From the NCBI GenBank assembly GCA_050735975.1, contig JBOHVS010000393.1, forward strand, positions 1-54,419: a stretch of 54,419 nt of DNA, written 5' to 3'. Positions 54,411-54,419 of this stretch are shown here, in pieces. This DNA comes from DATMBL01 sp050735975 (GTDB lineage Bacteria; Desulfobacterota; Binatia; UBA9968). Every line of letters starts with the position of its first letter. The stretch's first letter is position 1. A program made the translations under genes and the position numbers. Below the pieces are notes generated by a model. The model worked only from the letters and a program-made list of their open reading frames with translations. It made no database searches and was not told the DNA's origin.

Positions 54411-54419
54411 ATGAAAGCG
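54411..54419 (+). CDS. Start of a further gene (truncated by window edge)
   Basis: ATGAAAGCG at the very end of the window, preceded by AGGAGGAG at about 6 bases. Only three codons are visible, so no product can be named. In tripartite transporter sets a TctB or TctA gene often follows the binding protein. Confidence 0.4.

Overview
The window reads as chromosome of a Gram-negative, probably uncultivated bacterium. LptE, an LpxC domain, an OpgG/OpgH pair, an RlpA lipoprotein, TatC and many lipobox or Sec signals show a two-membrane envelope. Gene order (DUF177-rpmF-plsX-fabD-fabG-acpP-rpiB-glyA-nrdR-ribD-ribE-ribBA-ribH-nusB-leuS-lptE, and yebC-ruvC-ruvA-ruvB) is of the kind seen in Deltaproteobacteria/Desulfobacterota and neighbouring phyla such as Methylomirabilota, Binatota or Tectomicrobia. 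I cannot fix the phylum from sequence alone. No phage, plasmid, CRISPR or IS transposase gene is visible.

Layout. 1-585: gene-free edge with a MITE-like element. 586-5167: an orphan solute-binding protein, tRNA-Leu(TAA), a K+-independent H+-pyrophosphatase, tatC and a small lipoprotein. 5597-21624: a long minus-strand housekeeping block holding murJ, then (after the opposite-strand rpsT) lptE, leuS, nusB, the riboflavin genes, nrdR, glyA, rpiB and a fatty-acid cluster, which lacks both condensing enzymes (fabH, fabF). 21861-25039: a radical SAM protein translationally coupled to a catalytically dead HtrA-like protein, a small lipoprotein and a YbgC thioesterase. 25263-34069: a minus-strand run from yebC-ruvCAB into DUF2905, an NtrY-type histidine kinase, a response-regulator/LpxC fusion, DUF2203 and queG. 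34352-43543: single genes (fatty-acid-hydroxylase-like protein, RlpA, metallo-hydrolase, aconitase, NMT1-type binding protein, GNAT, MFS). 43921-48058: osmoregulated periplasmic glucan genes with OpgH split in two. 48181-50758: two small secreted proteins, RidA-like and ornithine-cyclodeaminase-like genes. 51001-54419: a sigma54 activator with a degenerate receiver, a stand-alone receiver-like protein, a TctC-type binding protein and the first codons of a further gene.

The most striking item is the kinase/fusion pair at 26957-30502. An NtrX-type receiver with all phosphorylation residues is fused in one reading frame to a complete LpxC domain, the committed enzyme of lipid A synthesis, 9 bases after an NtrY-like kinase. 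This suggests that lipid A synthesis is set directly by phosphorylation of the enzyme rather than through transcription. Other notable points are the split OpgH, a RibBA whose RibB half has lost its catalytic residues, an HtrA-like pseudoprotease, and at least three families of short intergenic repeats (a palindrome family, 9-base arrays and 7-base arrays) spread between genes.
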